From contig NW_024464918.1 of NCBI RefSeq assembly GCF_017591425.1, positions 25,448,001 through 25,512,000 on the forward strand: a DNA stretch of 64,000 bases, given 5' to 3'. Shown one piece after another: positions 11,518-23,907 of the stretch (position 1 is its first letter; each line of letters begins with the position of its first letter). The position numbers and the translations under genes were made by a program. The notes below the pieces were generated by a model that worked only from the letters and a program-made list of their open reading frames with translations, was not told the origin of the DNA and ran no database searches. Source of the stretch: Ochotona curzoniae (Eukaryota > Chordata > Mammalia > Lagomorpha > Ochotonidae).

Positions 11518-11865
11518 GGGCCTGGCATGATAGCGTAGTGGTTAAAGTCCTTGCCTTGCATGCGCCTGGGATCCCATATGGTCACCGGTTCTAACCTCAG
11601 CGGCCCTGCTTCCCATCCAGTTCCCTGCTTGTGGCCTGGGAAAGCAGTCAAAGTCGGCCCAAAGCCTTGGGACCCTGCATCCACGTGGGAGGCCTAAAAA
11701 AGGCTCCTAGCTCCTGGCTTTGGATTGGCTCAGTTCTTGCCATTGTGTTCACTTGGGGAGTGAACCATCGGATGAAGATCTTCCTCTCTGTCTCTCCTCC
11801 TCTGTATATCTGACTTTCCAGTAAAAATAAATAAATCTTAAAAAAAAAAAGAAAAAACAAAAGCA
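11518..11865 (+). mobile_element. CSINE inside the ARHGAP26 3' UTR, antisense to the gene
   Basis: Head 'GGGCCTGGCATGATAGCG', core 'GGGATCCCATATGG', tail 'CTGACTTTCCAGTAAAAATA' followed by an A-rich stretch to about 11865. Relative to the minus-strand transcript it is antisense, so its poly(A) appears as a U-run in the mRNA. The target-site duplication is unclear in the A-rich flank. Confidence 0.92.
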
Positions 11866-14198
11866 AAAAGGCCTGTTCCTTCTCACCACCTCTGGTATGA
11901 TTCACTTGTGAACACTTTTTCTCTCAAGAATACAGGTGCTTCTATCAGAGGTCAGATTTCAGCAAGGACTGGCTCTGAAAGACACAGCCTCTCCCTCTGC
12001 TTTGGGAAGCTCTTCACTTAGAAGAGTACTGTAGGCGGCAAAAGGAAAAAAGCTAATTATGACTGGTTGCAGCTTTATCTCAGCCATGCCATAGGACTGT
12101 GTAAGGTTTACAGCTCTACTGCTGCTGGCATTTTGATGCCACAATTACAGAGAAGCAATTCAGCCCTGAGCACATCCTTGTGGCTGTCAAACATTTTTGT
12201 GCAAGACCAGATACACGTTTTAGCACCAGCACAGGGTGTATGAAGAAGTGCCCAATTGACTTGAAAGAAGTGAGGGTCAGGGTTGTCGAGGTAATTGATT
12301 AGGTCAGATTGGCCAGAGATGGCCGAGAGCTCCCTGCATGGGACACCTGGGACAGTCCTTCTAGGAAGTTAAGAGGTTGCTTGGTTTCTTCCGCACTGGC
12401 TGTTCAACTTGGGTAACATGCTCACTCAACATTCATTACAGGTCATCCCATACCTACAAAATGCCATATTCCTGGCTTGTTTTTGGAAAGACAGAGGACA
12501 GAAGGTGCCTGACGACAGTCACAGAGAGGCTATCTTTAGCTTTCATAGTCTCCCAGCCCTCAATTGCCCATGCCTGGGGTGGAGTGGGAGAGTTTCTGGA
12601 GTGAAAGGAAAGGAAAGCTTCTAGTATGCCTGGGATTGCCGCCTTTGAAACACAGATTCAGTCAACAGAAGGCCTCCCTTCTGAGCCACAGCACATGCAC
12701 ACTCACGATTCAGACATCCTGGACAAGTGCCCGAGATGACCTTGTCACTAGTATGACTGTCCCAATGCCAACCTACCACTTCATCGCTCATTTTCTGTCT
12801 TCACATCCCTGTCCAAAAACCACTCAGCAAGAAGGGATACACTGAAGTTATGTGGAAAATAAACAGTTTGCTCCAACGTCACACAACACATATTGGCTGC
12901 AGAACTACCAACCGCTCTGAGCTAGAACCTGGCTTCCATTCTAGGATACTAAAGGAGGATGCACTGTACGGGACTCATCTCTGTGGGTTTATCTTGGAAA
13001 ACAGAACAGAATATTCTCCATCAGGAGCAAGCCAGTTTTTCACTTGTATGGGGGCAAGGACTTAGAGCTTATTATCTCCTCATGGCATGGCTTTCTCAAA
13101 CTAAGGCGTCACAGGTGCCTGAAGGAGGAGAAAGCACTTGATCTTCACACTCCCCAAAGACTCCATGGGTTACTGACCACAAGGCCTTATGAAGCCAACT
13201 TGAGGCTCCTGGGAGAGCTCAGGGAGACTTAATTTACACCCACGGGCTGCCCCAACATTCCCCATTAAGCAGACAGTGTTAGGAATAGGGAGCATGGATA
13301 CTGAAATCTATTTTCAGTCTTCCAGTTCCTTCCTACTGGCTGGCTCACATCCTGAATAATTCCTATGGCTCTGTGGCGAATGGGGAGGAGGAGAGCCTGG
13401 CGGAACAACGGGAGACAGAGTGACCATCTGTCACAGGCCTGGTGTGGCCTCAGCGAAGCAGGGGAGGGGCTTACCTAACAGATCCCATCAAGAGCAGCTC
13501 CAAATCAGGGCCACTCAGGAGGGAGAGACAGGCTAGGCTTCCAAGGACTCAAGCTTTGGGCCAAGTGTCTATAGGTCTGCTTTAGTAAGTCCTGAAGCAG
13601 GGCCTTTGGCTTCTGCCTCTCTATATTAAATCCAGTTAAGACGTCAATAGGGCAAGGGCCAATTTGAAAGGTCAAATGTGTTAAAACCATTATGTTGGGC
13701 TCTTGTAACTTGGCAAGTAGCCCACTACGTGAGTGTGCACAGCCCACAGGGAGTCCATGTTTCCTTGCTTCCCATTACAGTGCCTGAGTAGAGCGAGGCG
13801 TGTTAACGTAGTCCCCTTCCTCTTGGGTTCTCAATGACACATTTCTTGAAAACAACCTCAGCCTTGTCCATTCTTAATTCTTCCTCCCTGATTCAATGGT
13901 CGGGTCTCACTGGCGTCCAGCTGAGTCCCTGGAGAGTCACTGTATAATCCTTGAGCTGATCACAGCCACCAGCCCCTGCTAGCTTTAAAGCTATCATGGC
14001 ACAATCTCTACTCTTCTACCTCTTCAGGGGTTCCATGGAGTGCGGAGGTGAAAGGAGAGAACACACACACTGTTGAGCAAAAGGGAAAGCAGCCGCGTAT
14101 CCAGGACTCAAGATTCTGAGCAGTCAGTCCTGGTTTAGAACTCACATGTGCGTAACACTGCAGGCTAGCTCAGCCTCAGTTGTAAAGCCTTAGACGTG

Positions 14199-14221
14199 GA
14201 GAGAGAGAGAGAGAGAGAGAA
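14199..14221 (+). repeat. (GA)n microsatellite
   Basis: Eleven uninterrupted GA dinucleotides within the 3' UTR; in the transcript this reads as (UC)n. Confidence 0.95.
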
Positions 14222-14687
14222 GCAGGGGACACGTCAGTTGTTGCAGCTCCTCCATCCTGATACTGGGGCGAGGGTAGTAGTGAGAAACACACCTGAGAAG
14301 AAAAGAAGTCCTACTTCCGGCCTCATTTAGTTAAATCCTGAGCTTTGTCTCACAACTAAGTAGGCATTCTTTGAAAACTTGTGGCCTGAAGATGCTCTTC
14401 CCTCTCCAAACCCGAAGTGCAAGAGATGCTGAAGATCTTGGTGGAGGAAGAAGACAGAAAGCTGCCAGCCCTCCGGCCCCTCGCGAAGCCTGAGACAGTG
14501 AGTGGTGCAGCAGCTCTTCTTGCAGACCATGGCAGCATGGTGATCCTGACTCTACCCCTTGCCTCCTCTCCTCTCTCAGCCACACTGGCTCAGCAATCAA
14601 AGCCCAAACGTGAGTAACAACTAGCTTAAAGAGTATCAAATATAAAACTTTGCCATATAGTATTTCAAATCACTCTATTTACAAGTT

Positions 14688-14725
14688 TATCTTTTTTTTT
14701 TCAAAAAAAAAAAAAGCAAAAGATA
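14688..14725 (-). other. A/U-rich perfect hairpin in the 3' UTR
   Basis: TATC plus T10, then C, then A13, GC and AAAAGATA: the TATC/GATA ends and the T and A runs are complementary. In the transcript the order is U13-G-A10 flanked by UAUC...GAUA, able to form a long A-U stem with a minimal loop. Confidence 0.7.
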
Positions 14726-16315
14726 CAGTAAGTCAACACAATTCAAGTTTTTCTCTCCTTTTTTATAGTTCTCTAGCGAGGAGTTCCAGAAGCAGGGGAC
14801 ACTCTTGCCCGTCCACCTGTATGGAGCTGGTCTGTTCAGAGCTGCTCCTAAAAGGACTCTTCCTTGCAGAAGATGCGGGAACTCTGTTCTTTGGCAGTCC
14901 ATGGCAAGATGTCCAGAGGGACCCCTCCATCCAAGGCGGTCTTCCACAGGCCCAGCCTCTTCTCACTGGAACATTTGGATTCTCAGAAGAAATCCATTTC
15001 ATTCTCCCTGTTCCAATCTTGGGATCTTCCTGAATTACAGTGCCAATGACACTCATGCATCAGATTCCCCAGGAAACACGTCCCTTTTTCTGAGTGGCAG
15101 TGAATGCAGATAATCCTTTTAAACTCTTGCTCAGTTACCCAGAAAGCACTTCTAAAAACCACAGGGCACCAGTGCCCAGTGGCCCAAAGGACTGCAAGAG
15201 GCCTGGTGAGTGACAGGCTGGTGGGGGGAGCAAGTGAAAGCAAGGACATGAGGGACCCAGCAAGCAAAAGGATGGTGCCAGCCACTGCGAGGAAGCTTCT
15301 TCTCCTGTGGAAAGCTAACACCATCTGCATGGAAGAACAGAGGTACGAGACCTGTATATAACTGAATCTCAAGAGGTCACTAGGGTTTGCTCCAAATACA
15401 AAAACTCATCAGAAAGGGCAGAGCTTCTAGCCGTTCTCCTGCCTATCCTAGATAGACCACCTTCATTTCGTTATCCTCTTAGGAAACCATTCAAAAAACT
15501 ACCAAGAAGGAGGTAGGAAGGAGGATGTGTCACGCAAAAAAAGAGTACAATATTTTCTGGAGGTTGGTTTATGAGTAGGCTGGGTTGTCATGGTTACCAG
15601 ATGATGGCGGCCCTTGGTAGCCGAGAAAGCTTGGATGGGGTCAGGGGTGATACAGGGACATGGCGTGAGTGTGTTCCCTTGCATGAGAGGACTGGATTGA
15701 ATTTTGCCACTGACAGGCCAGTGGAGACTTGGGAGATGGGGAAAAGATTGGATCTTGCATAAACAGTGCCGTAACCCCTCCCTCTCCACCCTGTATGCAA
15801 ATAGACAGACCCAGCTGCCCGCAGCACTGTGGGTCTCAGGTATTTAGAGGAGGGAAAGAGAGGGTGTCTACTGTAAACAAAAGCAACAGACCCAGCCTGG
15901 ACCCCAGTGTCAGTTTCCCTGCCTAGCCCCGCTGGCCTTTAGTATGCTGTGTGTTCCTGGCAACTCCTTAAAGCTCACTTGCTCTCTAAAAAGGATGGGG
16001 ATTTGGATGACAGTTGAGACAAAGGAGCACTTCCTATTTTGGGCACCCAGGAGACACCGGCTTTGCAAGTCTTTCTCTGTGTCACAGAAATCAAATGGCC
16101 TCTGCGGGTTGACGTCTGCTTCTTGTGGCAACACTGAGTGTCAGCTGAGATGACGGCGGTGATGGGTAACTTGAGAGTCCACAGAAACAGGTGCATCAAC
16201 AGGTAGCCACAGTCACCTGCGATTCTCAGTGGCAAACAGAAATGGCCTACGACACTGGAGTCAGCGGTTGTCATGGATACCATGTAAAGCTCAGCAGTTC
16301 TGCTGGGGCCCATGG

Positions 16316-16404
16316 TTAGAGGAACTCCACGTAGTTCTCAGGGATGAGGCCAGTCTTCCCGTTCAGAGTCCCCTCCAACCAGCCAGGCTCCTGAGATGGA
16401 TGAA
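16316..16404 (-). CDS. ARHGAP26: ARHGAP26 terminal coding exon: C-terminal half of SH3 domain and stop
   Basis: ARHGAP26 (GRAF1) is a BAR-PH-RhoGAP-SH3 protein that stimulates GTP hydrolysis by RhoA and Cdc42, and its SH3 domain binds partners such as FAK and dynamin at membranes. This exon starts after a strong acceptor (minus strand TCTCCTTCCTGTACAG, ending at 16405) and encodes 28 residues: [28 protein letters not shown], then TAA at 16316-16318. The SH3 peptide-binding Trp (EPGW), the GLIP strand and the terminal PENYV motif are all present. The first two bases (TT) complete a Val codon begun by the G that ends exon 23908-23999, so the phases agree. ARHGAP10 and ARHGAP42 have related SH3 ends, but the residues match ARHGAP26 best from memory. 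Long 3' UTR follows. Confidence 0.96.
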
Positions 16405-17009
16405 CTGTACAGGAAGGAGAGACAGCAAGAAGAGATGCCGTTAAGCAGGGCTGGAGGGGTGTGTGTGCTGTGTGCTGTCTTCATGAAGACAGTGAGGAGC
16501 GTAGGGGCAATTACTGAGCAGGTTACATAAGCCTAGGACTTGTTTTAATCAGAGGTTCTTAAGCCTTTTGGATAGGAATATGTTTCCTGATGAAACTTGT
16601 TTTGTGTTTTTCTCCACAAAAAAAAAGGCGAACAGCCAGAGACATCCAAAAATTTGCCCACAACATTAACGCTTTCATGAATTTTTGTTTTCTTTTTATT
16701 TTTTAAAATTTTTGTTTTCTTAAAAGTTCCTGGTTTATGCTACGAGAAGTAGCAAATTTCTGCTTTCTAGTTTAAAGACCAACGGTAGTATTGCTCCAAT
16801 TACATTTGTATTCACCCATTCATCCATTCACCATCTACTTCGCCAGCATCAACAAGGTATCCAGAAAAATGCCACAGCACTCTGCTGAGAACTAGTGTCA
16901 ACTGATGCGTAGTTCCTGGTCATACATTTTCCTTTCCTTTCCTTGCTGCTCCCTGCTTCAAATTTCCTTGCCAGTACCCTAGAATTTAAAATTTAATTTT
17001 ACAAACTTA

Positions 17010-17190
17010 GAACAGTCTTTTTTTTAAAATAAAATTTATTTTGACATTCTTTACATAGTTCATTAGGGTAAGAAGGTTCAAGGGCTACAGGAAAGTGGAT
17101 AATACTAGTAAGTTTTCCATATCGTTACCTTCATGTTTAAAGTGGGGTATTAAGGGAGAAGGCCCACCCAATTTCCCACCCTCCCCAGAA
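17010..17190. repeat. Possible lagomorph interspersed repeat fragment
   Basis: Begins with a T-run and 'AAAATAAAATTTATTTTGAC', then 'ACATAGTTCATTAGGGTAAG' and ends 'CCCACCCAATTTCCCACCCT'. The T-rich start followed by a C-rich, purine-poor block is reminiscent of reversed lagomorph L1 3' ends. I could not confirm the family. Confidence 0.3.
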
Positions 17191-18574
17191 CAGTCTTCTT
17201 TTCCATCTACAGCCTTTCTTGGTTTTCTTTCCTGTTCTCCAGAATGTTCCCCCTACGTACAGATCTGAAAGCTGTCCTCTTTACTGCAACATTCAAAATT
17301 ACTGCCTCTTAGATTTTTCAATATCCAAATAGCCAACCATTCTGTGACATCATGATCCAGCTCCATGGAAACTGGAGGATTATATAAGGTCCAGCTGAGT
17401 GTGCAAAGTAGTCAACAGCAGGGAGGCAGAAGGAAGGAATTGAGGGACTAGGAGCTGGAGGCTACTTGTGCATGGGAACCAGCAACACGCAGCTCACTGC
17501 AGGGTGAGGCGGGGCATCTACTTTCAGCCTCTCAGGAAAACTCTAATTTTCCGAGATTGTTTGGAGAAAATGAATTTTCCCCTATTCCCTTCCTGTGCTA
17601 ATTAAGTGACTTCCTGAGCTTGTTTTAGAAAAGCATTTCCGTCCCAACACAACTGTGTCATTCTAGTTTCGGTTCAGAGGGAAAGAAGCAGGAACAGAAA
17701 CCAAAGAAAGAAAACAGGGAGGCAGCAGAGGGACAGGCGCGGAGCCCCAGACCAGATCCATGTCAAACTCGTTGGGACCTGGATCACTTCCTCGGGAAGA
17801 GACAAGGCCAAAGAGTTGGCCTCCATAATGCTTGCACAACTTCCCATCAGGAGGCTCCAGGAATAACCCAGGGCAGCAAAGACACATGGATTCACAACTC
17901 ACAAACAGAAAACTCAGAAGGATCATGGGAGAACACACCCAGCTCTCCAACAGCGAAGCTCTGTCGTGCCAACACCCAACTTCTGGGTCCTCTGCCCACC
18001 ACTCAGCACAAGCCATTAACATCACCTCCATTTCTGGACCTCTTAAATGGTGACCAAGAAACTCCGTCCCCTTTGGTGGGTTTTCATCAGGAGGACCACA
18101 GGAACCCGTGTGGGTGAAATACTGTGCACAGAGTCAGACATGGTAAATGCTTGCGATGGGCCTGTGTACAGTGAGTCCTGTGCTACTAGCACAGGTCAGC
18201 TTGCCCCCGTCTGGTGACACTGCGGTAAGTGCCTGGTCTAGCAGCTTCAGTGATCCTCAAACACTGAGGGTGAAAACAAACACAGCTGGTCTCCAGAATG
18301 AAACTTAGGAAGCAGAACCTCAACACATAATCAAAAAACCAGGGGGAAAGAACCTAGCAAGGACCCCGCATGTTCAAGAACCTAGCAAGACCCTGGGACT
18401 CCTGAGTCTACCTTCTCCTGACTTCTCTCTCAGTGGCCAGGTCCCCAGGGAGTCATGCCCACAAATACTGGAGCAGGACTCAAGAGACCATGGGAGGAGG
18501 AGAATCGCTGAAGTGTGGTCCTGACAGCTGTGGGTCAGATTTGAGGACTGACGGAAGCTGTAAAGCCAAGGCTT

Positions 18575-18745
18575 TCTCTCAAGCACAGCACCAGACCTTG
18601 GGCATAAGGATCATCTGGGTGCTGATTCTAAAACTGCAGAGGCTCAGGCTTCCCAGCAGAACATTCAAAGCCAACATCCAGGGAGGGACACCACGAAACA
18701 AGCATTTTAATTGACTCATAGGAAGTTTAAAGTCCTGGTTTTTCA
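18575..18745 (+). repeat. Possible MER5-type DNA transposon relic
   Basis: The order 'AGGATCATCTGGGTGCT ... AAACTGCAGAGGCTCAGGC ... GCATTTTAATTGACTCATAG ... TTTAAAGTCCTGG' follows the MER5A pattern (catcacctgggagctt...aaatgcagaatctcaggc...gcacattaaagtttgag). Matched from memory. Confidence 0.45.
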
Positions 18746-19189
18746 GTGCCCAAATATCTCTTAAAGAAAAATCATCGTTAGTTTTCAAATGCAAATTCTC
18801 ATTTCCTCATGGAAGACCTGATACCCCTCCCTGCTTTCCACTGTCTTCCATGACCTGTCTCGCACTTGAAGACATAGGTGAAGCCCTCCTCCTTTCTAAG
18901 TGGCATTGGAACATCCCTGCCACCTGCGCCCCGCTTATCTAGGCTTGGACAATACTCCCAGGTCATCCCACAGGGAGTGGTTGGGGGCCCTATTAATGTG
19001 CTGGGCAAATGTATTAAGCTTGGCTTTTCTCATTTCTCGTCGCATTTTACCTTGTTTCACAGCACTCCTTGGCTGCACCACTTGCAGTAACTCCCTCTGC
19101 CTCTGGGTAATGATACCTGCTAATACTTAAGAGATGCTGCCAGGAGGCAGGTATAAGCTCAGACATTTAACTAAACTGACTGCTATGCT

Positions 19190-19295
19190 TTCCATTACTG
19201 ATTCCAGCTTCTGCTATTATTACCCTCATTTAACAGGAGAGCAAATGAAGGTGCAGAGATATTCAGTATGGTCTTGGCAGGTTAAGCTGCACCAA
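19190..19295 (-). repeat. Possible MIR fragment (reverse)
   Basis: 'ATTATTACCCTCATTTAACA' followed by 'GGAGAGCAAATGAAGGTGCAG' resembles the reverse-complement MIR segment (cccattttacagatgaggaaactgaggc). Confidence 0.4.
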
Positions 19296-21429
19296 TGCCT
19301 ACTTCTCAGCCTACATTCAGGGAGCTACAGAAGCACACAAGCTTCCTGCTTACCACTCCCTCTTAGCTCTAGCCTAAGAACCACCAGGCATTCTACATCC
19401 ATAACTCCTGTTCTCCTCCTCCTTATTCACTGTGGGCAAGCAGCCAATGTGTTAGCAGCACCAAGAAAGGCTGGCTGCCCCAAGGCAAGAAGTCCTAACT
19501 ACCTAGGTCTCTATATAGTAAAGATGAGTTTGCTCCTTTAACAAATACAGGCATTCACTATGCACCAGACCCTGCACGAGGTCCTTGCACACACAAGAGA
19601 GGGAGCTGCCAGAGCCTGTTCCTGGGACAGGAAAACACACACAAAGTTGTCACTTTAGGCAAGGGTGAGATAGGAAGAGATGGAGAAGGCAGGGGCAGGT
19701 GGGGACGAGCTGCAAAAGTCAGAGCCTCAATGATATAAAAGAGTCAGTCAGGCAACGTGTGTGAACCCTGCAAAAAGCAGGGACCACCTGGGAACCGGGA
19801 ACAGGGAACTGCTAAGTTTTCTCAGGAGGCTGTCGGTAAATTCGCTTTTCTGCTCAGCAAGTAGAAGTGCCACAGAAAGGCATTGGCTGTATCCCAATAA
19901 AGCTTTATCAATAAAAACAGGGGACAGGTTGGACTTGATGGGCAGTTTAAGGGGTGCTGACTCTATTTGAGAATTTTAGGCCTGCAAGGCTGTAGTGTGT
20001 CCCTGAGGGCAGAAGGTCATAGGAGCCCCAGAGGAGACTGAAGTTACCCTGGGACAACGGGAATCCAATGGAGTATTTAAAGCAGGTAGGTAACAAATGC
20101 AGCTTCCTTTTTCAAAGATGGTTGGGGCAGATGTGTGGCTAGGGTATCATGAGGGCAGGCGTGGACGCAGGGCCACATGCCAGGAGGCAGGTGGGGAGGC
20201 CTATGTGAGAGGTGGAGTTGGCCTGGGTGTGGGTGTGCACGGAGTGGGGGCTGTGGGAGAGCAGTCTGGGAGCCCCATTTCCTGGGCAGCTTAATGTCTC
20301 CCTGGGAAGCTGGGTGGCTCTCCATCAGCAAAGGCAGCAGGGGCAGCCCCTCTGGCACTGGCACTGTGCCTAGTGCCAGGGAAAGGAAGGAAGGAAGGAT
20401 GGGCATCAGCTCATCTCCAGTCTTGAGTATCCCAAGAACCCAATTTGAGTGACAGCCACGCGAGTTTTCCAGGTATTACACAGCACGTGGCTCGTGGATG
20501 ACTCATGTTCCAGAGAACATAAGCTTTCGCTCTTTCCACTTAATGTGTGAGGCATTCAAGCGGGCAGTTTCCTAGTAGTCTGGCCAGGGCTGACGCTGGA
20601 GACTTCCGAGTACTGCATGTCCACTCCCCCAGTGCCCAAAGTCCAGGCGCTGACTTAAGCAGCTGCTGCAGAGGCACACCCGGACCCCTGCACATCCAAG
20701 GCTTCGAGACTGTTCATCAGGAACCCAGAGTTGCTCTGCCATATGCCCTCCTCTTCAATCCTAGAACAAACACACACACACACCCTACCTGTCATGAGCA
20801 AACCTGTCATTAGGAAATTAGGAAACCTTCCTCTGACCAGTCCTGTGATTGACAGGTATGCAGCATCCACATTAAACAGGCCTTACCTAATACCTTGAGC
20901 TACAAACTAACAAGAGATCCGACAAGGATCAAAGCACGCACCACCCCCAGCACCTGACGCGGTATTCATTTTTTCTCTCACAAGGCCTGTTTTCCTCCTC
21001 CAGAGGTGGAGGGAGTTGGGAGGAAATAGGTTACAGGTAGCAGCTTCCTCATGAACAGGCGCTCATAAAACCCTATCAGGCCAAGCAATCTAGATGGTGG
21101 ATTAAAGTTTCATCAGCTCCATCTCTCCTACTGCTGTCTGCTCCATCATCGCTGAGAAGTGCTCGCCTGTGGGTTCCCTTTGGCCCGGCTGGTTACAAAC
21201 TCGCATCCGTGGACTCTGCCATGGCTCCCAGACACCACGGGAGGGCTTAGGCAAGACCTCTGACTCACCACCCAGGCATCTGAACTGCTCTCCCAGATCA
21301 TTAAAGGATTTCTGGTGAGGACCGCAGGTGTGCGGGTGTGTGTGCACACATGCATACATGCCGGGAAGGACAGTACACAGTCCCCAGAAGTCACCTTGCT
21401 GTCTGTTTTGTTCTGTGCATGTTTAACAC

Positions 21430-22075
21430 CTTAAGGTACTTGAAACAGGGGACTTAAGAAGGAAAGAATGTGGGAATGTAAAACGGCTCAACTACTTGGC
21501 CAAACAGCTGGGTACTTCCTCAAAGAGTCAGACACAACATTACTCTGTGTGTCCACAATTCCAGTCAGGGGTATATTCCCAAGGAACTTTAAAGTGTGTG
21601 CCCACAAAGAAACCTGGTCCTGAACATTCAAAGCAGCATGATTCAGAACAGTCACAAAGTGCCAATCATTAGGACGCCCACCAATTGACAGAAACTGGGA
21701 GACGACACAGACTATCCATGCCCTGGAATATTACTCAGTCATGGAAACGAATGAGGCTCTGATGCAAGTTATCAGATGGATGAACCTTGAGAACATCATG
21801 AGACATGAAGGGAAAAAAATCCAGTTACAAAGATCATACATGATATGACTGCATTCACATGAAACGTCCAGGATAGGCAAAGCTACAGACAGAATGTAGA
21901 CTGGCAGCTGCCTGGAAGGAGGAGGAGATCAGGGGGAATCGGGCCTTGCTGCAGATGACTCTGGGGCTTCATAGCATAGCTGGGAGTATACCCCAAAACT
22001 ACTGAGTTTTACATGTTATATTGGTTAGTTACATGATATCTGATATTTAATTAGAGCTGTTGGACCCATGAAAGG
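21430..22075 (+). mobile_element. Old L1 (L1M type), ORF2 3' end plus 3' UTR, + strand
   Basis: Decayed L1 ORF2 C-terminal region in order: 'CCAATTGACAGAAACTGGGA' region, 'GGAATATTACTCAGTCATGG', 'GATGGATGAACCTTGAGAAC', 'ACATGATATGACTGCATTC', 'GAAACGTCCAGGATAGGC', then a 3' UTR-like part with 'AGACTGGCAGCTGCCTGGAAG' and 'CTACTGAGTTTTACATGT'. This order is characteristic of mammalian-wide L1M elements. The frame is broken by many changes. Confidence 0.88.
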
Positions 22076-23769
22076 AGACTGCACTCAACAAAAGGAGTCA
22101 CAAATTGCAAGTCTGACCCAACTCTGCCCCTGTGTTCAAGGGTTCTTTGTGTAATCTGGGTGAATAGCTAAAGGACCATGGTGGCCCATGACAGTAGTGC
22201 AATGGGGCTTAGAGGACAGACCCTGAAGGGATCTCTCAGCCCTGCTCATTAACACACAGAAGCTCCTTCCTTGCTGTTCCAGCAGGTCACAGGAGCCTGG
22301 GTCATATATTGTCTTCTGCTGTATCATGAACTGGCTGGGCTGGGCTAACAGCTCATGGGTCTTGATTTCCAAAAAAGCCAAGTGAGAACAAACAGAGCTA
22401 AGGCTGAAGGGCAGTGCTCAGAGAGCTGTAAGAAGAGACGCAGATTCCAAAGGACCCTTGGGCTTCTGGATCCCACTCCTGTTGGTCTAGTGCTGTGTGA
22501 CCTAGCAATCTCCTACAGCCCTGTGCCACATCTCCCATGCCTGATCTACATCTATGGCAAGTTACACTCAGAGGCATGCACCTAGGCGGCAGACCCTCTG
22601 GATGAGAGTGCAGCCAAGGGCTATTCCCCAGAGGCCTGCAGTACCAGTATCTTTTGTGACATATCTGGACAAAATGACGATGATGGTGGTGCCAAATCTT
22701 CATGCTCACAGCATACGAAATATTTAATATGTAGTAGGGCACATAGAGCCCTATGCCACTGCTAGAGGTCACATAAGAGACAGTGGTCAAGCCCAGGCAT
22801 GCAGTTGGCAGCCACACTGGCACACTTAGAGTTCAGGCTCTGTAACCCTGGGCAGGTGACAGGGCTCCCCACAGGCACATGGGGTGCTTGTGCAATGCTT
22901 ACTCACTCCTGCCTGAAATCCCTACCTCCTCACTGGGGATCCCATTGAGCTCCCTACTTCCTCAATACTGGGGAAGCAGCCACACAAACTGTCCAATTGA
23001 TATAGCTGGAAAGTAGCTTGGACTTCCTCGTTTCAGCAAATCAGAGCCAATTCCTATTTAAGGATCCAGAGAGATAACCAAGGAAGCCATCACACGGGGA
23101 AAACTACGCTGACACACAAACTTTTTTCTTCAGTCTCCAGACTTTCCTCTTAGGCAAATAAGTTAAAACAAACTCTGATAATGGTTTTTTTCTTTAAAAA
23201 GAAAAAAAAAAGATTTTGTTTTGTTCTTTGAAGGGAGAAGAGCAGAGAGGAAAAAAAAAAAAGAAAAAGAAAAACCAGAAGAAAATGGTGCATGAATCAA
23301 GTACTAGATCCCAGCTTGTACCTGCTAAGAATTCACTCTTGCACCAGGACACCACAGCAGGGAGACTGGCAGTTTGTAAGGTGGTCAGACTATGGGGTGG
23401 GCTGTGCAGCTGTTCCAGAAGTGGAAGGGCAGATGGACAAGGGCGTGGCAAGGCTCACTGCCTCAATGCCTGCCAGAGACCCTGCTACCAGGGACACCCA
23501 TCTGGGCTGCTGGGGAGAGATGTCATGGAAGTCAAAACAAGATGTCACAGAATTGGTGTCAGTCTCATCCTGTGCTCCTGACCAATCACAGCCCAGCCAG
23601 TCCTCCACTCTACTGTCTTACTCTGGCCAGCCTCCAGATGTGCAAGTACTATTGCTAGGCACTGTGTGCAACCTCATCTCATGTTTAGACGATCTGACAG
23701 TCAACTGATTACACATGTCTGTGCCTCCTGCTCCTTCTTGGTGCTCTGCTGCTGTTCTCTTATTTTGGG

Positions 23770-23796
23770 AACACACACACACACACACACACACAC
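23770..23796 (+). repeat. (AC)n microsatellite
   Basis: Thirteen AC units, intronic, about 110 bp downstream of the donor of exon 23908-23999 (transcript sense (GU)n). Confidence 0.95.
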
Positions 23797-23907
23797 TCAT
23801 CCATTCTACTGAGGCTTTTCCCAAGCAGTAATTTTGAAGACACCAGTTCCTTCTTTCCTTCTCCCCCAGCCCACCTCCACATCTTGGCAAAGGGATGAGA
23901 CACTCAC

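Larger units (their letters stand above)
10345..16315 (-). other. ARHGAP26: 3' untranslated region of ARHGAP26
   Basis: Sequence from the base after the stop codon down to the candidate polyadenylation sites. The extent is inferred from the position of the stop and the first canonical signals in suitable context. ARHGAP26 is known to have a multi-kilobase 3' UTR. It contains one CSINE in antisense orientation (11518-11865), a (GA)n run and an A/T hairpin. Open frames here are overlapping and without domains. Confidence 0.7.
16405..23907 (-). other. ARHGAP26: ARHGAP26 intron between the two SH3 exons
   Basis: Bounded by donor GTGAGTG at 23907 and acceptor ...TACAG at 16405 on the minus strand. 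It holds an L1M fragment (21430-22075), possible MER5-like and MIR pieces, an (AC)n run and a TATA/CRE-like motif pair near 17345-17388. The rest is unassigned. Confidence 0.9.

Noticed and set aside
20070..20450. G-rich stretch with some CpG considered as a CpG-island promoter
   Set aside because: CpG density is too low and the G-richness is mainly GTGGG/GGAGG runs; no first-exon signals.
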